DNA of 64,000 bases, taken from positions 372,001 to 436,000 of the forward strand of contig CANQRB010000001.1 in assembly GCA_947626145.1 (NCBI GenBank), written 5' to 3'. The stretch comes from an uncultured Clostridia bacterium (lineage in GTDB: Bacteria > Bacillota > Clostridia > UMGS1883). The position numbers were made by a program, and so were the translations under genes. Under the pieces are notes generated by a model, which was given only the letters and a program-made list of their open reading frames with translations, made no database searches and had not been told where the DNA came from. Shown one piece after another: positions 16,698 through 24,953 of the stretch; the stretch's first letter is position 1, and each line of letters opens with the position of its first letter.

Positions 16698-17969
16698 TTA
16701 TTTAATTTTCTGAAAGGCCTGTTCCAAATCGGCGATTATATCCTCCACGTCCTCGATACCAACGCTCATGCGTATCTGACCGGGATGCACGCCGCACTCC
16801 GCAAGCTGCTCCTCGCTGAGCTGGCGGTGAGTGGACGAGGCCGGATGCAGCACGCTGGTGCGCAGGTCGGCCACATGGACCACGATGGCCGCCAGCTTAA
16901 GGCTGTCCATGAACTTCACGGCCTTATCCCTGCCGCCCTTTACGGCGAAGGAAATCACGCCGCAGCTGCCCTTAGGCATATATTTCTTTGCCAGCTCGTG
17001 GTATTTGCTGCTTTCGAGGCCGGGGAACTCCACCCACTCCACGTTTTCGTTGGCCTCCAGATATTTGGCCACGGCAAGGGCGTTGGCGCAGTGGCGCTCC
17101 ATCCGCAGGTGCAGGGTCTCCATACCCATGTTCAGCAAAAAGCCGTTCATGGGGGCGGGGGCCGGGCCCAGATCACGCATCATCTGAACTCTGGCCTTGG
17201 CGATGAAGGCCGCCGGGCCGAAGTGCTCGGTGTAAACTATGCCGTGATAGCTTTCGTCGGGGGTGGTGAACTCAGGGAACTTTCCGCTGGCGGCCCAGTC
17301 AAATTTGCCGCTGTCCACAATGGCTCCGCCCAGGGCCACGGCGTGGCCGTCAAGGTACTTGCTGGTGGAGTGGACGACGATGTCCGCCCCCCATTCAATG
17401 GGACGGCAGTTTATGGGCGTGGGGAAAGTGTTGTCCACGATGAGGGGAATCCCGTTTTCGTGGGCCAGCGCCGCAAACTTCTCAATGTCCAGCACCACAA
17501 GAGCGGGATTGGCCACGCTTTCGCCGAACACGGCCTTGGTGTTGGGGCGAATCTCTTTGCGTAACTCCTCGATGGGGGCGTTGGGGTCAACAAAGGTAAA
17601 GTCTATGCCAACCTTCCGGAGGGTGACGTTGAAAAGATTAAACGTTCCGCCGTAAACCGTGGCGGCACAGAGAATGTGGTCGCCGGCGCCTGCGATGTTG
17701 AGTATTGCGATGAGAGAGGCGCTCTGGCCCGAGGCCGTCATCATGCAGCCCACGCCGCCCTCCAGGGCAGCCAGCTTCTTTTCCGGAGCCTCGCAGGTGG
17801 GATTGGCCAGTCGGGTGTAGAAAAATCCGTCGCTCTTAAGGTCGAAGAGGTCGCCAACTTCCTGAGTGGAGGCATATTTGTAGGTTGTGCTCTGATAAAT
17901 GGGCAGGACCCGGGCCTCGCCGTTTTTGGGTTCAAAACCGGTCTGCACGCAAATGGTGTCAGTTTTCAT
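16698..17969 (-). CDS. metY: O-acetylhomoserine sulfhydrylase (MetY-type)
   Basis: This PLP enzyme of the Cys/Met metabolism family makes homocysteine (and sometimes cysteine) from O-acetyl-homoserine and sulfide. The 423 residues include the YTRLANPTCEAPEKKLAALEGG opening of the cofactor domain (in two parts), GTFNLF and the PLP lysine Lys204 in HSTSKYLDGH. The length and the central insertion separate MetY from the shorter MetB/MetC. The ATG at 17969 is preferred; the ATG 9 bases upstream overlaps the AGGAAAGG ribosome site. It lies between a GNAT gene and typA. Confidence 0.9.
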   Translation of the reverse strand: MKTDTICVQTGFEPKNGEARVLPIYQSTTYKYASTQEVGDLFDLKSDGFFYTRLANPTCEAPEKKLAALEGGVGCMMTASGQSASLIAILNIAGAGDHILCAATVYGGTFNLFNVTLRKVGIDFTFVDPNAPIEELRKEIRPNTKAVFGESVANPALVVLDIEKFAALAHENGIPLIVDNTFPTPINCRPIEWGADIVVHSTSKYLDGHAVALGGAIVDSGKFDWAASGKFPEFTTPDESYHGIVYTEHFGPAAFIAKARVQMMRDLGPAPAPMNGFLLNMGMETLHLRMERHCANALAVAKYLEANENVEWVEFPGLESSKYHELAKKYMPKGSCGVISFAVKGGRDKAVKFMDSLKLAAIVVHVADLRTSVLHPASSTHRQLSEEQLAECGVHPGQIRMSVGIEDVEDIIADLEQAFQKIK

Positions 17970-18462
17970 TTTTATCATCCTTTCCTAATATATAATAATG
18001 GGGTATAATATCCTCATAAGTTCCGTCCTTCAGCATGAAGCCGCCGGGTATAGTCCCAAGCCGCACAAAGCCAAGCCGCTCGTACAAAGCCAGCGCCCTA
18101 ACGTTGGAGGCCACGACGGCGTTGAACTGCATTATTTTGAAGCCCAGCTCCGCCGCTTTCTCAAGACAGTGGCGCACCAGCTTTTCGCCGATGCCGCCGC
18201 CCCGCCTGTCCCTGCGGACGGCATAGCTGGCGTTACAGATGTGGCCGCAGCGGCCCACGTTGTTGGGGTGGAGTATGTAAAGGCCGACTATTTCCCCGTC
18301 CTCCTCGGCAATGCCGGTGAAGGACTGACTGCCAAAGAACTCCGCCCCGCTGTTTGTATCCAGCATTTCCAGCTGGGGGAAGGCCACGCCCTCCTCCACC
18401 ACCTGATTCCAGATCTCAACGGCGGCGGCAAGATCGGCGGGCCGCAATTCTCGTATTATCAT
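17959..18462 (-). CDS. GNAT family N-acetyltransferase
   Basis: The 167 residues have the GNAT fold signature: a beta strand ending GEIVGLYIL, then RRDRRGGGIGEKLVRHCLE (the acetyl-CoA pyrophosphate loop, R/QxxGxG/A type), then VVASNVRALALYERLGFVRLG. The ATG at 18462 has AGAGGAAATAACC upstream; the frame runs on to 18531 but overlaps the HD gene further. It overlaps metY by 11 bases. The substrate cannot be deduced; the C-terminus resembles phosphinothricin-type acetyltransferases. Confidence 0.85.
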   Translation of the reverse strand: MIIRELRPADLAAAVEIWNQVVEEGVAFPQLEMLDTNSGAEFFGSQSFTGIAEEDGEIVGLYILHPNNVGRCGHICNASYAVRRDRRGGGIGEKLVRHCLEKAAELGFKIMQFNAVVASNVRALALYERLGFVRLGTIPGGFMLKDGTYEDIIPHYYILGKDDKNEN

Positions 18463-18464
18463 GG

Positions 18465-19037
18465 TTATTTCCTCTCCGTGACAAAGCAGCTCCAGCTGTC
18501 GGCGTACTGCAAAAGGAACAGAAGGGGACACTCCTTAGTGGCCACGGAGCGGTTGTCGTCCACATACTGGCCGTCGTGATAGACTATGGCCTGAGCCTCC
18601 TCCTCGGTGAGGGGGAATCGGGATGCGATGAGATAAAGGCTGCGCACCGGAACGCTGAGATAGGTCAGCTTGTCCGTGGTGTGATAAGGCACGGTCGGGC
18701 CGTAGCCATACTGCTTCTGTTTTGCGGTGGGCTGGTTGGGTACATACATAGGCCGTCCGGGCATACCGGCCTTGCCAAGGTCGTGGAGCAGGGCGGTTAT
18801 AACGCAGCTCTCCTCACTTATTTCGGGAGCCAGAGCGGCCCTGAGCCGGAGCATATTTTCGCAGACGTTGACGCTGTGCTCCAAAAGTCCGCCCTCCCTG
18901 CTCAGATGAAAGCGGGTGCTGGCGGGGGCTGTGAGGTATGCGGTCTCGTTCTCGACAAAGCTCATAAGCTCGGCAAACTCCGCCTTTCTTTCCGTAACAA
19001 GGCCCTTCAGTTCCTCATATCTTTCCATCACGGTCAT
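18465..19037 (-). CDS. HD-domain phosphohydrolase
   Basis: The 190-residue protein carries the HD metal motifs: histidine in LLEHSVNV and the HD pair in ITALLHDLGKAG, plus a later AIVYHDGQY and a closing Asp in LLQYADSW. HD proteins of this size hydrolyse nucleotides or related phosphates. The substrate is not evident; a ribonuclease-like or (p)ppGpp role cannot be claimed. The start at 19037 has GGAGGGAAAATT before the ATG. It is the first gene of the HD-GNAT-metY-typA unit, behind a sigma-A promoter. Confidence 0.8.
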   Translation of the reverse strand: MTVMERYEELKGLVTERKAEFAELMSFVENETAYLTAPASTRFHLSREGGLLEHSVNVCENMLRLRAALAPEISEESCVITALLHDLGKAGMPGRPMYVPNQPTAKQKQYGYGPTVPYHTTDKLTYLSVPVRSLYLIASRFPLTEEEAQAIVYHDGQYVDDNRSVATKECPLLFLLQYADSWSCFVTERK

Positions 19038-19068
19038 AATTTTCCCTCCGTTCACATTAACGATAACT

Positions 19069-19097
19069 ATTATAACGCAAATAAAAGATTTTTTCAA
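19069..19097 (-). promoter_or_regulatory. Sigma-A promoter of the HD-GNAT-metY-typA unit
   Basis: On the minus strand TTGAAA (19097-19092) and a perfect TATAAT (19074-19069) are separated by 17 bases. They lie about 30 bases upstream of the HD gene start. Confidence 0.85.
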
Positions 19098-19249
19098 GCC
19101 CTATCCTCTAATTTTAAGGCAAAAAAATAAAATCCGCCGTGGTCTTGCGGCACTGCTATTTATTATAACATATCCTGCCGCCTCATGCAAGAACATATTT
19201 TCGTAATTATACGATATTAAATACGGCATGACATAAAAACACGCATAAG

Positions 19250-19281
19250 AAAAACCGTCGTTTTCAAAAACGGCGGTTTTT
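19250..19281. terminator. Terminator hairpin of the cell-wall operon region
   Basis: AAAAACCGTCGTTTT and AAAAACGGCGGTTTTT form a long stem ending in T-rich sequence on both strands. It is the near-identical partner of the hairpin at 241-273. It lies between the HD operon and the DacF-like gene. Confidence 0.7.
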
Positions 19282-19357
19282 CCACATTATTCACAGTTTT
19301 TATTGTTGGATTTATCAATACATAAATTTACCTTAAATAAAGACTTCCTGCCCTAGA

Positions 19358-19527
19358 GTAAACGCTGATTAAATAACGCCTGCGGCTCAGCACGACGCTT
19401 GACGGCCAAATTTCCCCGATACTGCGTCAAAAATGCTCGAAATACATCAAGTATTTCTGCGCTTTTTTCCTTGTCTCGAGAAAATTATGTCTCGTCAATC
19501 GCCGCACTGTATTTAATCAGTGTTTAC
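19358..19527. mobile_element. MITE-like element, 170 bp, inserted in copy B
   Basis: The inverted termini GTAAACGCTGATTAAATA and TATTTAATCAGTGTTTAC enclose 170 bp with internal palindromes (GAAATAC/GTATTTC; TTGACG/CGTCAA) and no transposase. The flanks TAGA (19354-19357) and TTGA (19528-19531) fit a 4-bp target duplication with one change. The uninterrupted copy at 155-165 reads TCAAGGG (the same site on the other strand), which supports the inferred ends. Confidence 0.8.
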
Positions 19528-19567
19528 TTGAACGGTCTGCGCCATTTTTTACGGCCCCAAGACTATA

Positions 19568-20923
19568 TTACTCGTCCAGCTTCTCACGCATACGGGCTTC
19601 CGCCTCGCGGCGGCGTCTGGCCCGCATCCGGCGTTGGCGCTCCCTCTTGCGCTTCGCCCGCTGGTACCATATATACACGATCAGGATTATAAGAGCGATA
19701 ACCGCCAAAATGAAAAACGGAGAAGACACAACGGCCTTAAAGCCGTTGCCCACAAAGGCTATGGCGTCAAACTTATAATCCTTATCCGCCACGAGATTTA
19801 TCACCCCGGCGGAAACACCGCCGTAGAAATACTCGCACTCTCCCACTACCTGTCCCTTTTCCAGCGGGGCTTTAAGAAATTCATCTGTCCTGATCTCATA
19901 GGTGAGCTCCGATGGCTCCTCATCACGGGGGTGAAGGTAGTAAAGGTTTTTTTCCGCCTCGAGGAGAACCTGTCCGGCACGTTTTGCGTTTTTAACGGGA
20001 ACCTGTCCCACAAGGGTGCCGCCCGAAACAACCACCTCGGACTTATAATTCTCAAAGGTTTCGGTAAAAAAATTCAGACAGTCGCTGTATCCCTGCGCCC
20101 GGCCGTCAACCGTGTCCGAGCCGAAGGTCAGGGCCAGGAGTTCCGTGCTGCCGTCCTTGGCCACCTCAACGAGGCAGCTTTTGGCCTCCACAGTATAACC
20201 GGCCTTGATGCCGATGGCCTTACCGTAATAGTAGTCGGTGCGCTGAGCACGGCTGACCATGTAATTGGTGTTGATGAGGTTGCGAACCTCCTTATATTTT
20301 TCCGTAGGCTGGATGGTGTATTGCTCGGTTTTGATTATTTCACGGAAATCCTGATTGTTCATGGCATAGCGGGCAAGAGCGGCCATGTCCCTCACTGTGG
20401 TGTAGGTGCGGTCGTCGTGCTCGCCGTGGGTATTGGAGAAGTTGGTGCTCTCCATACCGAGCTCCTTCGCCTTATCGTTCATCAGGCCAACAAACTCGCC
20501 TATGCTGCCGCTGACCGCCTCGGCCAGCACGTTGGTCGCATCCGCCGCCGAGGCCAGCATCGCCCCGTAAAGCAGCTGGCGGACAGTGAGCTCCTCACCG
20601 GGCATTATGTCCATTACCGTAACTCCGTCGGGCACCGCATCCAGGGCCGTTTGGGAGGCGGCGCACTTTTCCTCGAGATCGCAATTCTCAAGGGCCAGAA
20701 TGGCGGTCATGATCTTGACGGTACTGGCGGGGTACACCTTTTCATCGGCGTTTTTTTCATACATGAACCTGCCGGTATTCATGTCCATGAATATCACATA
20801 CGGAGACTCGGCGGAAAAGCCCCCGCCCTCCTCCGCGCCGTCCCCGGGGGCGGCGCAGACTGAGGTCGAGAGCACAATCATACTTATAAGCAGAAAGATA
20901 AAACCTCTTATCCGACTTCTCAT
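19568..20923 (-). CDS. D-alanyl-D-alanine carboxypeptidase family protein (DacF-like) with altered motifs
   Basis: The 451-residue protein has a signal peptide (hydrophobic 8-24, ending VCAA). It continues with an S11-type serine peptidase domain, a DacA-like C-terminal beta domain, a transmembrane helix near 400-420 and a very basic Arg/Glu-rich cytoplasmic tail. The nucleophile motif is intact: Ser67-Thr-Val-Lys70. The second motif reads Ser125-Ala-Ala127 instead of Ser-x-Asn, and the third reads Lys240-Ala-Gly instead of Lys-Thr-Gly. The C-terminal anchor is a true transmembrane helix, not the usual amphipathic helix. It is the last gene of the ftsEX operon. The product acts on peptidoglycan stem peptides or may bind them with reduced activity. 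Confidence 0.85.
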   Translation of the reverse strand: MRSRIRGFIFLLISMIVLSTSVCAAPGDGAEEGGGFSAESPYVIFMDMNTGRFMYEKNADEKVYPASTVKIMTAILALENCDLEEKCAASQTALDAVPDGVTVMDIMPGEELTVRQLLYGAMLASAADATNVLAEAVSGSIGEFVGLMNDKAKELGMESTNFSNTHGEHDDRTYTTVRDMAALARYAMNNQDFREIIKTEQYTIQPTEKYKEVRNLINTNYMVSRAQRTDYYYGKAIGIKAGYTVEAKSCLVEVAKDGSTELLALTFGSDTVDGRAQGYSDCLNFFTETFENYKSEVVVSGGTLVGQVPVKNAKRAGQVLLEAEKNLYYLHPRDEEPSELTYEIRTDEFLKAPLEKGQVVGECEYFYGGVSAGVINLVADKDYKFDAIAFVGNGFKAVVSSPFFILAVIALIILIVYIWYQRAKRKRERQRRMRARRRREAEARMREKLDE

Positions 20924-20939
20924 CCGAAATATCCTCTCA

Positions 20940-22121
20940 TCACTTATTGCTCTTTAGTGCCTCTATGGCCTTGGCAAGGGGAACATCCTCGCCCTCGTCA
21001 AAGACTATATTGCCGTATTCGTCCAAAGCCGGTACGCTGGCCGCCTCGATATCGGGGGTCACTCCCTCGTTGAGCCATACGCCGTCCGGACGGAAATTTT
21101 TATAGCTGGTGAACTTCAAAATGCCGTCGCTTTTGTCGGGGCTGAGTGCACAGACGATCTGACTGACACCCTTGCCGTAGGTCTTTTCGCCCACTATAAT
21201 GCCCCTGTCCCGGGCCTGCATACAACCGGCCACAATTTCGCTGGCTGAAGCGGTGCCTCCGTCCACAAGGACGGCCAAAGGCAAGTCGCAGGAGCCCTCG
21301 GTGGCGTATTCCTCGTCGCGGTTCCCCTCTTTGTCCTCGGTGTACATGATCAGCCCGTCGTCAAGGAACAAATCGCAGAGCTCCACCGCCGCGTCAAGAT
21401 CCCCGCCCGGATTTTCCCTCAGGTCGAGGACTATGCCGGTGACGCTCTCGTCCAGTCCCTCTATAATCTCGCTGAACTTATCGGCGGATTCGGCCGAAAA
21501 ACCGGTATAGCGCAAATACAACAGGCCGCCGTCAAGCCGGCGCTGCTCAATGCTGTAAAGGTCGATTTCCTCACGCTTCATTTTCAAATCAAAGGTTTGG
21601 CCGTCCCTCATCACGGTTATGACCATTTCCTTTTCATCATCGTCTCCGCCGGTGCCTCTCATATAGGCCACGGCAGCGTCCATTGTGGACGCGTTATACT
21701 CCGTTCCGTCAATAGCGGTCAGGACATCGCCGCTTTTCATTCCGGCCCTCTGAGCCGGGCCGCCGTTATACGCCGTAATGACGATGATCTCACCGGTTTC
21801 GGCGGCGCCTACCTCGATGCCGACGCCCTTGTAGCTGCCGTTTATGGTGGTTTCTATGGATTGGGTGCTTTCCTCGTCGTAGAACTGTGAGTACGGATCG
21901 TCAATGGTGGAGAGCATGGCGTCTATTGCCGCATCCTCCGCCTTTTTTACGTCAAAATCACCTATATATCTGCTCTCGAGCATTCTTCCGACAGCCTCAA
22001 GCCGTCTGAAGCGGCCGCCCCAGACACTGATACCCATACTGCTGAAAATAAGGACAAACAGTATGCAGGTAAAACTGAAGGTGAGAAGCACCGCAAGAAA
22101 CACTTTGGATTTGCCGCTCAA
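20940..22121 (-). CDS. S41 family C-terminal processing peptidase
   Basis: This membrane-anchored serine peptidase has an N-terminal transmembrane helix (about 8-30) and a PDZ domain (around VGIEVGAAETGEIIV to GDVLTAIDG). The S41 core carries the nucleophilic serine in GGTASASEIVAG (about 292) and the lysine in EKTYGKGVSQ (about 317). It has the CtpA/CtpB layout. The start appears to be TTG at 22121, with GGAGG 9 bases upstream; a TTG at 22127 is also possible but too close to that site. In this operon it may process or regulate the M23 hydrolase or other wall proteins; that is inference. Confidence 0.9.
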   Translation of the reverse strand: MSGKSKVFLAVLLTFSFTCILFVLIFSSMGISVWGGRFRRLEAVGRMLESRYIGDFDVKKAEDAAIDAMLSTIDDPYSQFYDEESTQSIETTINGSYKGVGIEVGAAETGEIIVITAYNGGPAQRAGMKSGDVLTAIDGTEYNASTMDAAVAYMRGTGGDDDEKEMVITVMRDGQTFDLKMKREEIDLYSIEQRRLDGGLLYLRYTGFSAESADKFSEIIEGLDESVTGIVLDLRENPGGDLDAAVELCDLFLDDGLIMYTEDKEGNRDEEYATEGSCDLPLAVLVDGGTASASEIVAGCMQARDRGIIVGEKTYGKGVSQIVCALSPDKSDGILKFTSYKNFRPDGVWLNEGVTPDIEAASVPALDEYGNIVFDEGEDVPLAKAIEALKSNK

Positions 22122-22143
22122 AAACAAGCACCTCCGCTGGGAT

Positions 22144-23343
22144 TTAGTTCAAATAATTAAGTGGGTTTTGCAAATTTCCGTTATAGCTGACCTCAAAATG
22201 ACAGTGGGGTCCGGTGGAATTGCCGGTGGAGCCGGCCTTGGCTATTACCTGACCGCGCTTTACTGTCTGGCCCGGGGACACCAAAAGCTGGCTGTTATGG
22301 GCGTAGAGCGTGGTGTAGCCGTTGCCGTGGTTGATGGAGATATACCTTCCGTAGCTGCTGTTGTACTGGGCGATTATAACCACACCGTCCTCAGTCGCGA
22401 GGATATTTGTGCCGTAGGCGGTGGAAATATCAATGCCCCTGTGCAGGCTGTAGGTATGGCTTATGGGGTGGTAGCGGTACCCGAAAGGACTGGTTATCCT
22501 TACGCCGCTGGGGGCCGGCCAGCAGAACTTGCCGCCGGTATAATTGGAGGCAAGAGCCGACTTCTGGCTCTCAAGCTGCTTTCTGCGAATCTCCTCCTGA
22601 GCCTTGCGTTCTTCCTCCTCATATTTCTTTTCGGCGGCGGCATAGGCCTTGGCGGCCAGATCCTCATCATCCGAAAGCTCGTCGATGAGAACCTGCTGTT
22701 TTTCAAGAGTTATCTCCAGCTGTTCCTGCTTAAGCTCAAGGCTCCGCTGCTGGCTGTTCTGACGCTCGAGCAGCTGTTCCTGCTCCTCCTTGGCGTTTTT
22801 GATTATTTTCTGGCTCTCAACATATTTGTCCAGAACTTCTCTGTCATAGTCAAGAATACTGCCGACTACCTCCATGCGTTCCAACAGATCGCTGAAGCTT
22901 TCGGCGCCAAAAAGCACCTCAAGATATGAAGTGCTGCCGTTTTCGTACATGATACGCGCACGGGTCTTGAACTCCTCCTCGTAGGCCGCAGTATTTGCTT
23001 CGGCCTCCTCAAGCTCAATAGCCTTGCGCTCGATTTCTTCCTTTGTGTTTTTAATATCGGCGGTGATGGCGGCAACCTCGTCCTCCACGGCGGTGAGCTG
23101 ACTATCGAAGTCCGCATAGGCCTTGACAAGATTTGTCTTTTTGTTCTTTATATCGTCAAGCTCCTGCTTGGCCTTGTCACGGGCGGCCTTGGCGTCGTCC
23201 ACAGCCGAGGCCCGGCTTATGACCGGATACAGGCACGAGAACAGGAATACCACAGCCACCGCGATGGCGCAGATGCCCGCCACAATGCGCTTTTTCTCAT
23301 ATTTCTTCTTAGGCCTGCCGCCGGCCTTTTTTTCCTTACTCAT
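22144..23343 (-). CDS. Coiled-coil M23 peptidoglycan endopeptidase (EnvC/PcsB-like partner of FtsEX)
   Basis: The 399 residues have a basic N-terminus, one transmembrane or signal segment (about 20-48) and two long coiled-coil stretches rich in Glu, Lys and Gln (about 50-255). A C-terminal LytM/M23 domain shows the zinc ligands in SLHRGIDIS and GPHCHFEVS. The architecture matches regulators or effectors that FtsEX opens at the division site. The gene is directly downstream of ftsX, which strongly supports that pairing. Because the HxxxD and HxH ligands are present, the peptidase is probably active, unlike EnvC itself. Confidence 0.9.
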   Translation of the reverse strand: MSKEKKAGGRPKKKYEKKRIVAGICAIAVAVVFLFSCLYPVISRASAVDDAKAARDKAKQELDDIKNKKTNLVKAYADFDSQLTAVEDEVAAITADIKNTKEEIERKAIELEEAEANTAAYEEEFKTRARIMYENGSTSYLEVLFGAESFSDLLERMEVVGSILDYDREVLDKYVESQKIIKNAKEEQEQLLERQNSQQRSLELKQEQLEITLEKQQVLIDELSDDEDLAAKAYAAAEKKYEEEERKAQEEIRRKQLESQKSALASNYTGGKFCWPAPSGVRITSPFGYRYHPISHTYSLHRGIDISTAYGTNILATEDGVVIIAQYNSSYGRYISINHGNGYTTLYAHNSQLLVSPGQTVKRGQVIAKAGSTGNSTGPHCHFEVSYNGNLQNPLNYLN

Positions 23344-23380
23344 AGCAAATCATCCTTTCGGTAAAGACCTCAAAAGGCTT

Positions 23381-24253
23381 TCAGACCTTGAGGTGGCGGC
23401 GTATGGCGGTTCTGCTGCCTACGTTGCCCATAATTATACCAAAGAGCAGAAGTCCCCCGCACACCGGAATGGCAAGCTGGCTGAAGCTGTACAACTCAAA
23501 AAGGTCCAGAAACTCAGCGGCCTGACCCACGGCGGCATTATAGCCGAAGGCGATAACGATTATCGCCGCCATGGCACCGATTATACCTACTATAACGCCC
23601 TCAAGCACAAAGGGGCGGCGGATAAAGCCGTCGGTCGCGCCCACGAACTTCATTATGTGTATTTCGTCCTCCCGGGCGTGAACGCTGAGCTTTATTGTGT
23701 TTTGGATAATGAACACAGCGGTGATGAGAAGGATAAGCATGGCTATCAGGCTGCCGATCTTAATAACGTCGGTGACGGATACCACCCGACGGATTATGTC
23801 CTCACGGTTCACGACCCTTGCCACGCCGCGAACCTTTGCGGCGGCCTCCTCAAGCTCGCCGGTACGGGTCAGATCCTCCGGCGTTATTTTCACGCTGGAG
23901 CGAAGTATATCCGAGCCGTCAAGGCTGCTGAAGTTTTCACTGTATTCGCTGCCAAGCTCCTTTTTGTAATTTTCAAAGGCCTGTTCCTTACTCTCAAACT
24001 CGGCATATTTTACGTTCGGCAGGGCCGATATTTCCTTGAGTATCCGTTCCTCTCCGCCGGAGCTGACGGTGTCCTCGATAAAGGCCTGTATCTCACACTG
24101 GCTCGATATCTGTTCGCCGATATAATTTATATTAAAAGCAAAGAGCAAAAATACGCCGAACAAAAATAAACAGCAGGCTATGGTAACAACGGAGGCGGCC
24201 GTCATGACCGCGTTCCGCCCCAGTGAACTCATTGCGGTTTTAAACGAGTACAT
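23381..24253 (-). CDS. ftsX: Cell division ABC transporter permease FtsX
   Basis: The 290-residue protein has an N-terminal transmembrane helix near 15-42, an extracellular domain of about 130 residues, then three helices (around 170-195, 215-245 and 260-285). This is the typical four-helix FtsX layout. FtsX relays ATP hydrolysis by FtsE to peptidoglycan hydrolases outside the membrane. The ATG at 24253 lies inside the end of ftsE and has GGAGG about 11 bases upstream; the frame extends to 24292, but that would overlap ftsE by more than 50 bases. Confidence 0.93.
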   Translation of the reverse strand: MYSFKTAMSSLGRNAVMTAASVVTIACCLFLFGVFLLFAFNINYIGEQISSQCEIQAFIEDTVSSGGEERILKEISALPNVKYAEFESKEQAFENYKKELGSEYSENFSSLDGSDILRSSVKITPEDLTRTGELEEAAAKVRGVARVVNREDIIRRVVSVTDVIKIGSLIAMLILLITAVFIIQNTIKLSVHAREDEIHIMKFVGATDGFIRRPFVLEGVIVGIIGAMAAIIVIAFGYNAAVGQAAEFLDLFELYSFSQLAIPVCGGLLLFGIIMGNVGSRTAIRRHLKV

Positions 24254-24932
24254 CCGAGTTATAGCCTCCTTCCTTTTCGTCACGCACAACAACGCCGCTC
24301 TCCAGCTGGATTACCCGTCGGTGAGCGTCGTCAACTATTTTGGTGGAATGGGTGACCATTACAATGGTCGTCCCCATGCGGTTGATTTCCATAAGGAGCC
24401 TCATTATTTCCTCGGCAGTCTCCATATCAAGGTTGCCGGTGGGCTCGTCGGCCACAACTATGGCGGGACTGTTGACCAAAGCCCGGGCTATGCAGACGCG
24501 CTGCTGCTCGCCGCCGGAAAGCTCGTTGGGATAGTTTTTAGCCCTGTCGGAAAGGCCGACAAGGCTCAGTATCATGGGTACCTTACGTCTGATCTCCCGC
24601 TTTTTTGCCCGAACGACCTCCATGGCGAAGGCCACGTTTTCATACACGGTCTTGTTTGGCAAAAGGCGGAAATCCTGAAATACCACGCCAACGCTGCGGC
24701 GGAGATAGGGCAGCTTTCTTTTCTTCAGGGTATTGACCGTAACCCCGTTGACTATAACATCGCCGGTATAGGGCTTGATCTCGCCGGTAATCAGCTTGAC
24801 CGCGCTGCTTTTACCGGCGCCGGTCTTGCCTACAAGGAACACAAAATCCCCGTCATTTATTTTGAAGCTGACGTTCTCAAGTCCTATAATGTCGTTGTCA
24901 TATATAACAGTAACGTCTCTGAATTCAATCAA
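24240..24932 (-). CDS. ftsE: Cell division ATP-binding protein FtsE
   Basis: The 230-residue ABC ATPase has a Walker A loop (GKTGAGKSS, about 35-43), the signature LSGGEQQR and Walker B with [11 protein letters not shown], followed by a H-loop in MVTHSTKI. The specific FtsE phrases ([24 protein letters not shown]) separate it from other small ABC ATPases. It is coupled to ftsX by an overlap. The pair controls wall hydrolysis at the septum or, in some Firmicutes, during elongation. Confidence 0.95.
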   Translation of the reverse strand: MIEFRDVTVIYDNDIIGLENVSFKINDGDFVFLVGKTGAGKSSAVKLITGEIKPYTGDVIVNGVTVNTLKKRKLPYLRRSVGVVFQDFRLLPNKTVYENVAFAMEVVRAKKREIRRKVPMILSLVGLSDRAKNYPNELSGGEQQRVCIARALVNSPAIVVADEPTGNLDMETAEEIMRLLMEINRMGTTIVMVTHSTKIVDDAHRRVIQLESGVVVRDEKEGGYNSDVLV

Positions 24933-24953
24933 ATCAAAGCCTCCCGATCATTT

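Larger units (their letters stand above)
19245..19549 (-). repeat. Dispersed intergenic element, copy B, interrupted by a MITE
   Basis: Read on the minus strand, this region starts with the 23-base box at 19549-19527 that is also at 141-163. It is broken by the 170-bp element at 19527-19358. It then resumes with the same AT-rich middle (shared blocks include ATTTAAG, TGATAA and CAATAAAA) and ends in the same hairpin. It directly follows the stop of the DacF-like gene. Removing the MITE restores an alignment to copy A across its whole length. Confidence 0.7.
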
